Translations under genes and position numbers: made by a program
Source: Engraulis encrasicolus
Taxonomy: Eukaryota > Chordata > Actinopteri > Clupeiformes > Engraulidae
NCBI RefSeq assembly: GCF_034702125.1
Contig: NC_085869.1
Coordinates: 17,187,044-17,251,043, forward strand
Length of the DNA: 64,000 nt
Reading direction: 5' to 3'
The notes under the pieces: generated by a model
The model's input: only the letters and a program-made list of their open reading frames with translations
Database searches by the model: none
Told to the model about the DNA's origin: nothing
Shown: positions 39,823 to 51,544 of the stretch, in pieces
Numbering within the stretch: position 1 is the first letter of the stretch
Layout: each line of letters begins with the position of its first letter

Positions 39823-40392
39823 GAGCAAGCAGCACAAGGTATTTCATTGGTATATAATGGTCTCTTTAAGTTCCATCTACAACACAAATGATGTCCCTTA
39901 GAGTTTTGTGCAATACAGTTTACATGGCAGATGTGAGGTGTGATAATATGACAAACCCATATCAAACGAATTATAAATTAATGTAATTTGCAATACTGCC
40001 CATGTTTTAAGTTTTAAAATCCAGTTATTGTATATGCAAGAGTAAAGATCTTAAGAGACGTTGGTACCATAAACAGCATCTATTTGAGCATAGTTTCTGA
40101 GCCATTAACCAATGTTGTGTAAACATTTAACCCGGACATTGAACATTGGACAATTCAAATAGATCGCTAGGTCAGTGGCAATATCAGGCAACATATTAAA
40201 ATTCAGAGCCAAATATGTTGTTGCCTGGCAACAATTCTGCCCTCATCATCACTGATGCACCAAACCTACATCATCCCTGATGTATTAAAGCTCTACCAAA
40301 CCACAGTCTTTAGTGTTGCCTCAAAGCCTTAGACGAAGATAAACTAGCCACAGATCAGAACCAGACATAATGATCAGTCCAAAACATTAGTG

Positions 40393-40728
40393 CGGGGGTG
40401 TCCAACCCGGGTGAAATTTGGCCTGCAGTGCCATTCTTTTTGCCCGCAAAATCGTTAGTTAAGTGTGTATAACAGTTGGCCCACATTCACCATTGATACA
40501 TGGTAATAATACTTGAACTGACTCAAATGAATTGTGAATGGGCCCAGGCCCATGTAACAGAACCTACAAGTGCATCAATAGTGATGCCTCCTATGTATAC
40601 AGTACTAGAATATGTGCAGGCACAAGAACCATTTCAATACATTTTTATAATAAATATTCAGTTTGGCCTGCAACTTTGTCCAAAATGTAGATTTTGGCTC
40701 CAATGTGAATTTGAGTTTGACACCCCTG
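40393..40728. mobile_element. hAT MITE with exact 8-bp duplication
   Basis: Left end cgggggtgtccaac, right end gagtttgacacccctg, flanked by exact copies of cattagtg (40385-40392 and 40729-40736). It is 90 bp past the gpr143 stop codon, so probably inside its 3' UTR. Relatives lie at 27633 and 1-77. Confidence 0.92.
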
Positions 40729-40818
40729 CATTAGTGCAATAAGAAGACACGTTTTACAGCCATGGTGATCCTGTCAGCTACTGTACAGTAGAGTGTTTCT
40801 GACCGGTGGTGCTTTTGG

Positions 40819-41160
40819 TCACCAGCCTGTGTACACGTGTGTGCTGTGGTCGTCGTGCCATATCCCTCCATCTCCATCACTATTACCTTCTGAGAGGACG
40901 CTGATTCCATCGGACGGCGGCGGGTGGTGGTGCTGGCCGCCGTTGGCTGCCATGTTCTTCTTGGCCTCCTGCACGTGGCCCTGGTAGAAGAGGGTAGAGC
41001 CCATGACGCCGTTGCTGTAGCCCCCTGTGGTGGGCACGGACGTGGAGCCCGAGTCCCAGGTCATGTCCCGCCGGTGCTGCAGGCTCAGGTCCACGTCGAA
41101 GCCCGTCCAGCCGTGGAAGGCCAGCGTGTTGAGGAAGCCTTGCATGGGGTTAAGAATCGC
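40819..41160 (-). CDS. gpr143: gpr143 exon 8
   Basis: Acceptor acccatgcag, phase 0. It encodes residues 298-410: the end of helix 7 ([10 protein letters not shown]) and the cytoplasmic tail, with a His/Pro-rich patch (GGQHHHPPP) and the sorting-like TWDSGS. The stop is TGA. Confidence 0.93.
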   Translation of the reverse strand, partial: AILNPMQGFLNTLAFHGWTGFDVDLSLQHRRDMTWDSGSTSVPTTGGYSNGVMGSTLFYQGHVQEAKKNMAANGGQHHHPPPSDGISVLSEGNSDGDGGIWHDDHSTHVYTGW

Positions 41161-44100
41161 CTGCATGGGTGAACACAACACAAACTAGGACATTAGGTTG
41201 AGGAGAACAATGACAGCTTTTTAGGTTCATATTTCAAGTCACATGATTTTTTTGTGTTTTGGTGCAGCTGTGGCTCAGGCTTAATTAGAATGGGAAGGTT
41301 GCAGGTAAATTAGGACATTAGTTCGAGGAGAACAGAAATGGCCCACACTCTCATGACAGCTTTTTAGGTTTATATTTCAAGTCCCATTATGATGACATTT
41401 TTGATATTGTGTTTTGGGGCAGCTGTGGCCCAGTGGTTCGGCTTTAATAGAATTGGAAGGTTGCAGGTTCAAAGGACCTAAGCAAAGAACCCAACCCCAC
41501 ACTTGCTTTAGGGACTGTAATCAATACCCTGTAATAAATACAAGTACTACAATAACTACAAGTTAGCTACACATAACTACAAGTTAATAACAAGTTACTG
41601 CAAGCTATTACAGGGTATTACTAAGTGTTATGTAATGTGTTTGCACTAACCATGATGAACCATGTGATGAGCACAGCATTTCGGATGTTTTTCAGGTTAC
41701 TGGCTTTGATATCATCCTGCATCTCCAGATAGAACAGCAAGCTCTCGTTGACTAGATTAGGCAACCAGCTAGATGGGAAAAAGCACACAGGTTACATTAA
41801 GTGTTTGTCTTTCTGTAAAACAAAATAATGGTTCATTTCACAATGGTTTACTTTAAAATAAAAAAAAATAAAAAAATAGGTGTGGTGGAATTGCTTAAGA
41901 GATTGTATAAAAACATCATCAATTAAGTGCTGGTAGCACATTACAAGGTTTTCTAAAGGCAACACATATTTGTTCTAAAAAAAAAAAAAAGAACCACGTA
42001 CAGGTTGCACACTTGGTACTCAACACCAATTATTTTCTTTTTAATGAGGATTTTTGTAGGTCAAAGGTAGCACCATGGCTTCCAACTATGCAAACCAGTA
42101 CATGAATCTTTGTTTTTTCAAAGACCATATAAAAATGCTAGATTTGTGAGAGACCACATTTTATTGTTTGAAATGAGAAAGTCTACGGCTTTGTAGAGAA
42201 TAATAACCCTGTGCAAATGACTACGGCCTGATCCATTAATACATCCAACACAGGCAGGAAGGTACTGCAGGTGTTTTAACCTGATATAACCCATAAGCAT
42301 ACAATGTTGGATTTAGTGCACTGTGAAACATGCTATGATTATCTCATCTTTATTTGGATTGGAAGGGACCATAAAAGCACATCTAAACATACAGCAGGTC
42401 CGATCTTTTTACTTTTCTTCGTCAGCAAAACAAAACACATGTACACATTATTTTTCATATGTTCAAAGAAGAAACCATACCAAATGCAGAACACCAGCAT
42501 GATCTTGAAGAATCGTATTTTGATCTCGGTTCCCAGGCGCCTCTCGTTCTCTGTGTAGATCCCTTGTCGGCCCTTCAGCAGGGACGTGACTGCAAGAGGA
42601 GGTTGGCCACAAGTCATGAGGAGCTGTTCAGAACTTATGAGCGATGGCAAAGATCTACTTCACCCCTGATTAAATAACAGCCATTCCATCTAAGGGTTTC
42701 AGTGCTTCTCAACCTTTTTTGAACAAACGCCCCCATGAACTCATCATAAGCCTCCCAACTCCCCCTTAACCTCATAATAAGCCTGCGAATACACCCCTTA
42801 GTATTGAAAAATAAAACAGACTATGCCCCCCAATGGGATCTAAGCCCGCCCCCACTCAGCTGGATCCTTCTCAACGCCCCCTCCAAGGGCCCCTTAACGC
42901 CCCCTGGGGGGCTGTAGCACCCCCGTTGAGAAACACTAATCTAAGGGTTTCAGTTCAGGTAGCTTAATGTAGTTTGCAATGGGATTGGCTGTGGCATTTA
43001 ATACTTATACTTGCCTATGAAAGATTCTAGTTAAATACTGCAGGGGAAAGTATGATAGGAATTCATTGATCTTAGGCACAGCTCATGCTGCACATGGCCA
43101 CGAATTGTTTTGTGATTAGTCACACTGAGAAAGGCAAGAACTACAATAATAGAGTTGTGAGTTTTATCTTAATAACAATTATATTATATCATTATCAGGG
43201 GTGTAACCGTACACAAAAATCACGGTTCGATACAAGTTTTCGGTTTTAGGGTCACGGTTCGGTACATTTTCGGTACAGTATATGGGAACAAAATAGAAAA
43301 CCATTTCTTCCTCATCACGTTGTTAATTTCACCAAAATATTGTCAAAATACAAATGAAAAATAAGGAAATGCATTCAACCTGCTACTTACTACTCAGTGT
43401 AAGAAATAGCACTTTCTCCTCAAGGTTTCACAAAGACCAAGCCTCTACACCTGTTTTTTCTTGCATTCTTTCTCAGGGTTCTGCACGAGCCTCTGTATGT
43501 AGTAGCAGCATAATGTAAAAACATGAACAGAGTAGCCTTTTACTCAACCTTTCGGTACTCGGTACAGCACTGTTCGATTCGGTACAGGCCTTTTTGGTAC
43601 GGTATGTCGGTTCGGTTCGATATCGTTACACCCCTAATCATTATGATATTTCCCCCCAGGCATCAATAAAGTTACTCTACTCTACTCTACTTCACTCTAC
43701 TCATAGATCATCATTTTGTGTGCGATTTTTCCATTTTGACAAGAACCAAGTACATCTAAATCAAATGCGTTCAGCTTTGGCACAAATGCACATCTGAGTG
43801 AAGAAATTGCCTTGATATGCTGAGAATCAGCACTGACAAGTGCCAGGGCTTAATAGGAACACTATTAAAAATGAAAAGTTAAAACTTTTAACCTTAGGCA
43901 CGTCCTAAATCACATGTACTGTAGCTTGAATGAATGTAGGTACATTCACATCCTGATTTGATGTTCGAGGTCAGTCAATATATAGCATTCATTCGCTATG
44001 GGCATTTCTTGTGTGGCATCAAAAAACATGCTCAAGTTTGGCCTTCAGGTTTGATGTAAATACTGTAGTGTATCACTCACATATGACCTGGATAAGAGTC

Positions 44101-47100
44101 AAAGATATTTTTTTTAAATGGTAACTCGTGAACTAGTACAAGATCATGATATCATTATACCCAATGCATATTGTACTACACAGATGTACAGTAATTCCCT
44201 TGAATTTGCACCTTCCACATATCTGGATGTAGAAAAGTAAAAGTATTGTAAATAAATTATTAGGTAAAGGTTAACAAGAGGTGGACACGCAAAGTCCAGA
44301 GGGTATAAACCCTGGTATATAGATGCTGTTTGTTTGGACAGTCCTATTTCAATGTGTTCTTTATTTTCATGGCTGTTTACATGGTAGATTCTCACTGAAG
44401 GCATCAAAATGGTGAGAGAATGTACGTAAGAAAAAAAAATCAACAGTTGTCCAATAGGACTGCTAGCTGCGCACCAATGTGTCTTCAGCACAACGCAACT
44501 TTTCCCGACCTCATTAATAAGGAAAGAAAGTAACCCTGACAAAGCATACCTATGAAGTGAAAACTATTGCATGTGACGATCTCATTCAGCTCATTGAGAA
44601 GGTCACCAAAAGTTTTGAAGCACCATCAAGAAAGAGCCAAGAGACTACGATACAGGAATTATTTAGTCCTTTCACAGTATTTTTTTCACAGTGTAACTCC
44701 ACGTAGGCCTACTGTATGTTCATCATAGTTTGATGCCTTCAATGGGAATGTACAATGTACGATAAAGACGTTCGCATTGAATGACAATGTGTGTCCAAAC
44801 TTGTGGTCTGTAAGCTACCACATGTACAGGGGCGGAGCTACAGGGGTGGCTAGGGTAGCATTTGACCCCTCTGAAATCTGCTTGGCTACCCCAGGTGCTC
44901 CCCCAGAAAATGGACAGTGGCCACGCCCACTCGCGTTACAGGAAGCACATAAATCGGTACACACCACCCTCGTGAATTTGGGCATATGGGGTACCATTCG
45001 AAAGCTTAAAACTCCCTCTATCGAGTGGTATGCATGGGAACTCTCTGTGTTGTATGGTCTGACGGCAATGACTCATAGAAGCAGATGTGTGCTTTTCCAT
45101 CCTGAACAAGAAAAGCCTTAGAAAAAAACCCAGCTTATTTCAGTCCAGACTAATTTCATTTTCCTTTTGAAAAGTTAGCTGTGTGTCATTTAAGATTTCA
45201 GTACTATAATGCTCTATTGCCCATGTGATAAATAAATAGATTCATAAAACACATAAGAGGAGACCTAAAACTTAAGGGTGCAGTTATTGGGTGCACTTTA
45301 GAAGGGATTCAGTGACAGTGCCTTACAGCAGGTGCTAGGGTTGCCAAATGTGTCCAATGATTGCCAACCCAAAGATATTAAAAACAATGCCTTAAGACTA
45401 AAATCCTGCCAGAATTAAACAGAAGTCTGGATTTATATGACCACAAATCTACAGAATACGTACCTGCCCAAAGCCCTTTTTATCCCATAGATGACAATTG
45501 GAAACCGCTCAATCTGGTAACACTGACGGGTGTCATAAGAACCCAAGAAAATCATTCTCTTTATCTATTCTGTAGTGTTTGAGTGTTTTTTTTCTTTGAG
45601 TAAGAGCATGCCCCTGTGAAATTCACGTGGCTACCCCATTGCCCCCCCAAGACTAAATGTCTGGTTCCGCCACTGCGCATGTAGCCTATTGGGACAATCA
45701 TGAGCAGTCTTGATAGGCTATCAAATTCATATAATGAATGAAAGAATACTAGCTGTGCCCAGACCAAAACAATCCCTAACCCTAACCTGTCAGTAAGAAA
45801 GGTTTTTTTGAGAAAAAATATTTGAAATTAGAAAAATCCTGAGAAAACACAAGACTGTGGAAACATAGAACTGTGGGAGTATAGAGAGAGCACTTCTGTG
45901 TGTCCATCACGGAAAATAATTTTGTGTCCAAAAGCACGGAATTTTGGCAAAATCCGTGCTCCTGGACACGGATTTTGTGTCCTTAACATCCGTGTCCAGG
46001 AGCACAGAATTTTTGGAGATCATGTTGTCATGAGACACGAAAGGCCTTACCAGCGGCCACGGTGCGGGAGAAGAGGATGGGATTGACGATGAGCACCAGT
46101 AGCATGGGAGCGTACGTGGTGATGTAGTGTGGCACAGCATGCTGCAGGCCATTCTCACAGCTGGGGGGGAAACACAACAGTAGAAGGATTAGGAAGCGCG
46201 CTCAACACCTTGGGAATGCTCTACACTCACTGGGTGCTTAACTTTGTCAACGAATAAACTCAAATCTCAAACATAAATGAATAAAGACGCACTCATCATA
46301 TTTCTATCTAATGAGTGCTTCTATCTTTTTTTATTATTTTTTTTCGGGAAAACACAACAGGACAATACAACACAATACACCAGAGCAGAATCTCTAGCAC
46401 ATCATACCCCACTTTGCTGTGTGCTTTGTTCCATCACATACGTAGCACTAAATACTGGCCTGCGAAGGCAAAGTGCAGTAACTACACATGAAAGAGAAGT
46501 AAAGCCCAACTGGGAAACTCCAACTCCCATTGTCATGGTGACACAGCACTCCACTGCACATACGTGTTCACTGCACACTGCACATAACAAAATTGCATTT
46601 ATGCCTCACAAGGGGGCAGCCCCCAATGGTGCCCCAGGGGAGCAGTGCAGTGGGACGGTACTATGCTCAAGGTACCTCAGTCATGGAGGAGGATGGGGAG
46701 AGCACTGGTTAATTACTCGCCCCCACCAACCTGGCGGGTCGGGAGTCCAACCTTTGGGCTACAAGTCTGATGCCCTAACCGCTTACCCATGACTGCCCTA
46801 CTCATGACTGGTAACTACAATATCCAACCTAATACTAAAGCTTTGAGGGCATTTTTCTCAGTCTTAATGTTGGCGTAGTTACTGCACATTGCCTTTGTAG
46901 GACAGAATAGGCACACAACAACCTAAGTAGAAGACCCCCCCAGTGGAACACTGAAATAGTCACTGAAAAGCTTTACTACCATAGTACTACACCACTATAG
47001 CAGTGCGCAGGGCCTTTAGTAATGCATTGCAACTTGCTTAGTATGTAACGCACCTGGAGATGGATGGATAATACAGCATGGCCACACCCTCCACACACAG

Positions 47101-49769
47101 CAACACGGCCAGACCCCACGTGATCATGTGATACAACACTATGGTGCTGAGAAAGACAGGGAGACAGACGCCGGGCTTTCTTCAAAGTCATCTTAAGCCA
47201 GCATTATACAATAAAATACATTACTGTGTATAGAATAGAATGGAATAGAATAGAATAGAATAGAATAGAATAGAATAGAATAGAATAGAATAGAATAGAA
47301 CATAAAACCTTTATTGTCATTATACTCAGTACAATGAGATTTTAAGCCTCCTTTCAAGGTGCACACAGTGCAAGGTATGAACATATGAACACTGTATTAA
47401 TTTAAAAAAATACAAAAATGTCTAGGTATAAGACTCGTGCACTCTAAATATGCAAACAGACAAACAATAGATAAAGTAACAATGACTTGAGTTCCATTGG
47501 TGAGCAGCGTACTGAGTGGTAGAGTTTGGTTGCAACTTGATAGCAGCATCAGGGCAAATCATGTACAGCACTGATGGCAACCTGGATTCAGAAATGTCAA
47601 TCCAGTGCCACATATTCCAAATGACCTGGATTTACCTGTTCAATCAATGCAACCAAACAAACATGCGATCAAACGGAGGCCATGTGATTAGGCCAATCAA
47701 CTGATTGAAGTGGACAGGTAAACGCAGGTAAATTGGAATATGTGGCACTGGATTATAACTTCGTAATCCATGTTGCCCATCACTGATTTACAGTATGTGA
47801 ACAATCAGTACAAGTATGCGTATAACAACAACACACTTGTACAATTGTGATGAGTCAGTTGTGTCTATGTGTTTACCAGACTCAAAATATGACCAAACAT
47901 ACCTGATACCTGCAGACCTCTTGACTACCAAGAAGACATCCACAGCGTAGCAGAAGGTCCACCAAAAGGATGCACTGAAGAACAACTGGATCCACATCTG
48001 TCAAGGCCACAATATGACACTTATTCAACATCACAACTCTTCTTGCTCTCAAAATACCCAGTCAGTAATGATGACTACGATGTCTACCTGTTTCTAGTCA
48101 ACTGGCTGCTTTCATCCACAAGACTGTATCTACTACCAAATGTCATTCCTCTATTGTTGCCCAAAATCACACCATAGAGCTTTAGAACAAAAGTGTTCCA
48201 CAAAAATACCAACGGTGATTCACTCATGGAGGCTATTTCTAGTTCTAAATAAAGTTGCTCGTTTTTTCCCTCTTATTTTCCCCTGACATTCCACTGGGTT
48301 CAGGATTTACTACTGAGCTGCCTGCCCTGCCTGCCCTGCCGCCACAATCAGCTATTTCAGCTCTCCAAGCCAGAGGCAAAACCAGAGCCAGAGCCACGGG
48401 GAGGCCTCCTCATGCCTGAGGTTGCCAGATGAGACTGATCATTTCCAGCCCAAAGAATGCTCAAAACCCGCCTGGAAGCACTCAATCCTGCCCAATTTGA
48501 ACTAAATTCTATTTATTTCTATGGCCACAGATTTGCCAAAAATCCTGCCCAAATGCCCTTTTCACCCGTTTTTCACCCGAATCCTAAGCAGCCCAATTGG
48601 GCAGGAAACAGCCCAAATCTGGCAACACTGCTGAGTTCTCATGCCTGAGGTTGGCTAAACGCCCCCCTCTCCAACCACATGAGAATCACAAAATCTCTCT
48701 CTTTTTCTCACTGCTCCTCTCCCTCTCCTCTCGTTTACTGCTGTGAGAGAGTGAGAGAGTAACAACATATTCAAGTGAAGTGCATCCAGTGGTTGCAAAT
48801 GAAGGGGTAATACGCACCGCACTGCCCACGCAGAAGACCTCAGGCCACACATTATTGTTTTTAACCAGGGAGATTTGGCCGACGAAGTCTGGCAGACCCA
48901 GCCAGATACACGACCTCAAAATAATACCTGGGAACAAGACAATACATTCAACTCTCCTTGTTTGCAACTTTTACTAAATCAGATAAATGTTTAATAAAAA
49001 AAAACATACCAGTGTAGAATTAATTTGAGACTGTAATGTGCATAGGAAAGTTGCCTTATCCACATATTGCACACCCAATAACACTGTAGAATTTGTTCTG
49101 ATTATTTTGATTCACCAATTAGTTGCCCATTTGTTTAAGAATATTGCATGGGCAGAAAATCACCATTGTATGTCAACAGATCGGCCTGTACCTATGGGTA
49201 TCACTTTCATTGGGTGAGTATGGTTTTGTTAGGCCAACCAAATGTATGGTTATTCCTATTACACTATGACTATTCAATTATTTCTTTTTCAAGATGTCAT
49301 CGGTGCATTCATCCTATACCAAAGACTAGGTGATAGGCCTATAAGATTGCAAGTAATAGTAGAAGAAGTGTTTGGCTGCACTGATCTCAATTGTCTCCAT
49401 ATACACATGTACTGTATGTTACCTCCTTAAATAAGTGGGCAAACTGTTTTAACTGCTGTACTGCTTTTTACATGCACTGATCCTTAGATAAGAAGAAGTA
49501 GAGGTGGCCTTACCTGCGCTCCCTAAAATGTCACATATACTGATGATGAGTAATATCCTTGACGAAGAGGCGGGTTTTGGAAGTGGGTATTGTCCAAGCC
49601 GCCTGTATCCTCTCCGCTTTGGTAAAATTTGTATGATAGCTAATACTACACTGAATGCCGCACTGCCTATGCAAATTGCCCCAAAAAAGAGAGGCTGGAA
49701 AGAGATAACAAATTCCGTCGTAGCATCTCGATTTGGACAACAAAACGTCTCCAGTCGGGGAGATGCCAT
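40819..49769 (-). CDS. gpr143: gpr143: ocular albinism type 1 receptor
   Basis: The product is a seven-helix G-protein-coupled receptor of melanosomes and late endosomes in pigment cells, involved in melanosome size control and proposed to bind L-DOPA. Eight exons join on the - strand: 49769-49514, 48927-48818, 47997-47903, 47146-47054, 46160-46051, 42589-42481, 41768-41651 and 41160-40819. Together they give 1233 nt, 410 residues plus stop; human is 404. Signatures include N-terminal [51 protein letters not shown] in the third cytoplasmic loop, [13 protein letters not shown], and [15 protein letters not shown] before the tail. The loop dileucine (residues 225-226) and a Trp-Asp pair (332-333) match the positions of the human organelle-sorting signals. 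The ATG has A at -3 and G at +4. The tail after residue 320 is divergent, as usual. Confidence 0.95.
41186..41466. repeat. Local duplication in gpr143 intron 7
   Basis: Text around 41186-41306 is repeated at 41309-41466. Both units contain 'gacagctttttaggtt', 'atatttcaagtc' and 'ggcagctgtggc'-like words ending in 'ggaaggttgcaggt'. The second unit leads into a tRNA-SINE-like sequence (tggcccagtggttcg, then ccccacacttgctttaggga). Confidence 0.65.
41651..41768 (-). CDS. gpr143: gpr143 exon 7
   Basis: Acceptor cccatctag, donor ATCATG|gttagt. It encodes residues 258-297 ([19 protein letters not shown], then ITWFIM), covering the last extracellular loop and helix 7. Confidence 0.93.
41769..42480 (-). 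other. gpr143: gpr143 intron 6
   Basis: 712 bp of AT-rich DNA with A-rich tracts near 41860-41880 and 41978-41991. No gene or element is recognised. Confidence 0.6.
42481..42589 (-). CDS. gpr143: gpr143 exon 6
   Basis: Acceptor ctcttgcag, donor ATTTG|gtatgg. It encodes residues 222-257: the third cytoplasmic loop with dileucine and [16 protein letters not shown], and the start of helix 6 ([10 protein letters not shown]). Confidence 0.94.
42700..42942. mobile_element. hAT-like MITE, CAGTGCTTCTCAACC type
   Basis: Left end cagtgcttctcaacctttt, right end ccccgttgagaaacacta. Direct repeats atctaagggttt at 42688-42699 and 42939-42950 bracket it. It is an uninterrupted relative of the nested element at 10181-11122. 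In gpr143 intron 5. Confidence 0.82.
43196..43636. mobile_element. hAT MITE with exact 8-bp duplication (CGGTTCGGTAC family)
   Basis: Ends caggggtgtaacc and gttacaccccta, flanked by exact copies of atcattat (43188-43195 and 43637-43644). It is related to the element at 20791-21186. In gpr143 intron 5. Confidence 0.93.
44827..45675. mobile_element. 850-bp hAT-like element, CAGGGGCGGAGCTA end
   Basis: Left end caggggcggagctac, right end ggttccgccactg. Flanks cacatgta (44819-44826) and cgcatgta (45676-45683) match at 7 of 8. Both ends contain a 'gtggctaccccattgcccc'-like or inverted text. The interior has no transposase. Confidence 0.83.
45935..46012. repeat. Short perfect palindrome in gpr143 intron 5
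   Basis: The words ccgtgctcctggacacgga and tccgtgtccaggagcac are inverted copies around 'ttttgtgtccttaaca', about 40 bp before the acceptor of exon 5 on the gene strand. It would form a strong hairpin in the transcript. Confidence 0.8.
46051..46160 (-). CDS. gpr143: gpr143 exon 5
   Basis: Acceptor cccccag, donor GCCGCTG|gtaagg. It encodes residues 185-221 ([33 protein letters not shown]), the second extracellular loop and helix 5. Confidence 0.94.
46470..46797 (-). mobile_element. tRNA-derived SINE, family E copy 2 (most complete)
   Basis: Read on the - strand, it begins gggcagtcatgggtaagcgg with a tRNA-like A box, then a degraded B box (ttggactcccgacccgcc). The family body follows (gtaattaaccagtgctctcc, ggaggatgg complement). 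It matches 63043-63332 and 23850-24062 in the body. Reverse orientation in gpr143 intron 4. It is not a tRNA gene. Confidence 0.78.
47054..47146 (-). CDS. gpr143: gpr143 exon 4
   Basis: Acceptor ctttctcag, donor ATCTCCAG|gtgcgt. It encodes residues 154-184 ([29 protein letters not shown]), helix 4. Confidence 0.94.
47229..47300. repeat. (AATAG)n / (TAGAA)n microsatellite
   Basis: About fourteen five-base units in gpr143 intron 3. Confidence 0.95.
47568..47785. mobile_element. MITE with ATGGCAACCTGGATT-type inverted ends
   Basis: Left part ctgatggcaacctggattc and right part aatccatgttgcccatcac pair. Further inside, tccagtgccacatattccaa pairs with ttggaatatgtggcactgga exactly. It is 218 bp and lies in gpr143 intron 3. 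Confidence 0.85.
47903..47997 (-). CDS. gpr143: gpr143 exon 3
   Basis: Acceptor ccttgacag, donor GGTATCAG|gtatgt. It encodes residues 123-153 ([20 protein letters not shown], then VKRSAGI), helix 3 and its cytoplasmic end. The nearer gtatcagg was rejected as donor because only the second one keeps the family sequence SAGxSTI. Confidence 0.93.
48001..48817 (-). other. gpr143: gpr143 intron 2
   Basis: No gene. A stretch at about 48420-48640 reads like part of a transposon (tgaggttgccagatgagac, and near-inverted ggcaacactgctgagttctc), but its ends are not defined. Confidence 0.5.
48818..48927 (-). CDS. gpr143: gpr143 exon 2
   Basis: Acceptor tgttcccag, donor AGTGCG|gtgcgt. It encodes residues 86-122 ([24 protein letters not shown]), helix 2 and the first extracellular loop. 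Confidence 0.93.
49514..49769 (-). CDS. gpr143: gpr143 exon 1
   Basis: Starts at ATG 49769 and ends GCGCAG|gtaagg in phase 1. It encodes residues 1-85 ([20 protein letters not shown], then helix 1 and [16 protein letters not shown]). The N-terminus closely matches the human protein. Confidence 0.95.
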
Positions 49770-49869
49770 TATGCGGGTCTGTGTCCAAGGCAGTTGTCAG
49801 GAGAAAAGGGAAAGGAAATTCATTCATTAAGCCTGGCCTGAGTTCCCAGTCAAATCACGGGTTGGGGCA

Positions 49870-49877
49870 TCATGTGC
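49870..49877. promoter_or_regulatory. gpr143: M-box (TCATGTGC), candidate MITF site of gpr143
   Basis: TCATGTGC lies about 100 bp upstream of the gpr143 start codon. It matches the core of the M-box bound by MITF in pigment-cell promoters. MITF control of the mammalian gene is established; use of this site is inferred from sequence and position. Confidence 0.5.
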
Positions 49878-49899
49878 CTCTCCTTAAGCCCTCCAGTAG

Positions 49900-51544
49900 G
49901 GCTTGAACCGCGCCACACTAGAAGGCCTACAAAGAAAGAAAGAAGAAGAAGAAAAAACTGTTCAGCAACACTTTGAAAGCCAAAGGCTGGGCTACAAGAT
50001 AGCTTATCTTAGATGAGGGAAACAACAGTCAAAAACAGATATTGAAATAGCACATCTTAACTTTAAAATCAAGGCATAGGCTGCAGTGTTGAAAACTCCA
50101 AAATGATTATGATTTACCAAATCCACCTAGCAGGGATACTGCTGTAGCTGCTTAACTAAATAAATATCTAGAACTTGATATTAATTAAACAAATTGTTAT
50201 ATGTTGTAGGCCACAGTAGTAGTGTTTGGATATTTTGTTAATAATAACAAAGGAATTTAAGAATGGGAAGCTTAACCAAACCATTGGATTGGGCTGTTGG
50301 ATTAATACGTAGGCCTGTTAATTCCATGTGGCAATGAATGTTTTGCTGGCCCTTTTCTAGTCTACAGGGTCACGTTACCCTTTGAAAAATTAGAAGATGT
50401 AGGCCGAGCCATACGCCTCAAGTGTGATTACCACAATCACTTGTAATTTTATGTGTCCACTGCCACCTAGTGGATTTCAATCCGTATTGTGGAAAAGCAA
50501 TGGGATGCCTCCAAAGAGTGCTTATGGCATGTATTTGGCTTGTTTATCATTATTTATTGATTATTTACTGTATGTCAGTATTAATCTATTTAATGTAAGT
50601 ACATCCAATGAATAGGCTATTACAACAGAAAACACTTGGTGGAATGTGCATTGCATAAATGGCACGAAATGTGGGGTTACTCCTAGAAGCAGAGACAACT
50701 ACGGCACTTCAAATTTCAGTAACATATACACATTGAATAATTAATATGTAGACTACAGATAGGTGCCACCACCTTTGGTATTTAGTATTTACATTGGAAT
50801 GGCAAGATACTCTCTCACAGCATCTCAAATAGCAGAACACTGGATTAGTTTCTGTTCTGAAACTCTGCATACAGCTTGAATTCAGTAACCATTCGATACC
50901 ATTTGTGAGTAATACTTCTCCTGCATAATATTGGAAGAAAGATGGATTTCACTCTTAAAATATATATATTTTTTGTCATCAGCCGTAGTGATGCAAGAAA
51001 TGTTTCAGCATGCAGCTTTCATGAATGTGTCCTGCGTGATACGAATGTTCTTCGATTGAAAAACAGATCCATGTTTTGTTGGAGTTAAAGAAGTAAAACT
51101 TTGTTATAGCAACACCAAAATGGAAAGGCCAATCACATACTGTATCAAGCAACAACAGCACACCAACTTCCAAATAAGTAATATGCAACTGCAGCATTAC
51201 GACATACCTCTCTGGGCTGACTTTATGCCTCATGCTGTCATCTTGTTATTCAAGAGAGCAGTGCATCCTGCGGTGACCATACTTTTGTTCAAAACGCAGC
51301 CACTTAATGCATCTGACTTTTCCTGCTTTTGTGGTAGTTTTCCCCTAATGTTCCTCCACCCCACCCCTTTTGCCTTGTTTTGAACAGGCGATGGTGTGTG
51401 TGTGTGTGTGAGTCGACAATGCCAGTGTCAGATTTCAAACCGGTAAATATCTTTGTGGTTTCACACTGCTTTTCCATTGGTCCTAATGAGGTCCATGTGT
51501 GTGGGAAATATGCCCTGGATGGCTGCTTCATGAGTGACAAACTA
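49900..51544. other. Divergent intergenic region between gpr143 and asb9
   Basis: About 1.6 kb of AT-rich DNA with no recognisable coding sequence. The two genes diverge from here, so regulatory elements of both are expected. A short GT run lies at 51393-51410. Confidence 0.55.

Larger units (their letters stand above)
38760..40392. other. Interval between convergent tbl1x and gpr143
   Basis: No gene seen. It contains an inverted repeat at 39184-39356 and probably the 3' UTR of gpr143. Nothing else stands out. Confidence 0.55.

Noticed and set aside
46277..46792. A 171-codon open frame on the + strand
   Set aside because: It runs through the reverse strand of a tRNA-derived SINE in gpr143 intron 4; the frame is incidental.
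46730..46797. Possible tRNA gene
   Set aside because: The A and B box text belongs to a SINE head. The sequence does not fold into a complete cloverleaf, and copies of the body occur elsewhere.
47880..47912. Alternative donor for gpr143 exon 3 (gtatcagg)
   Set aside because: Using it would remove three residues and break the frame with exon 4. The next gtatgt keeps the family sequence.
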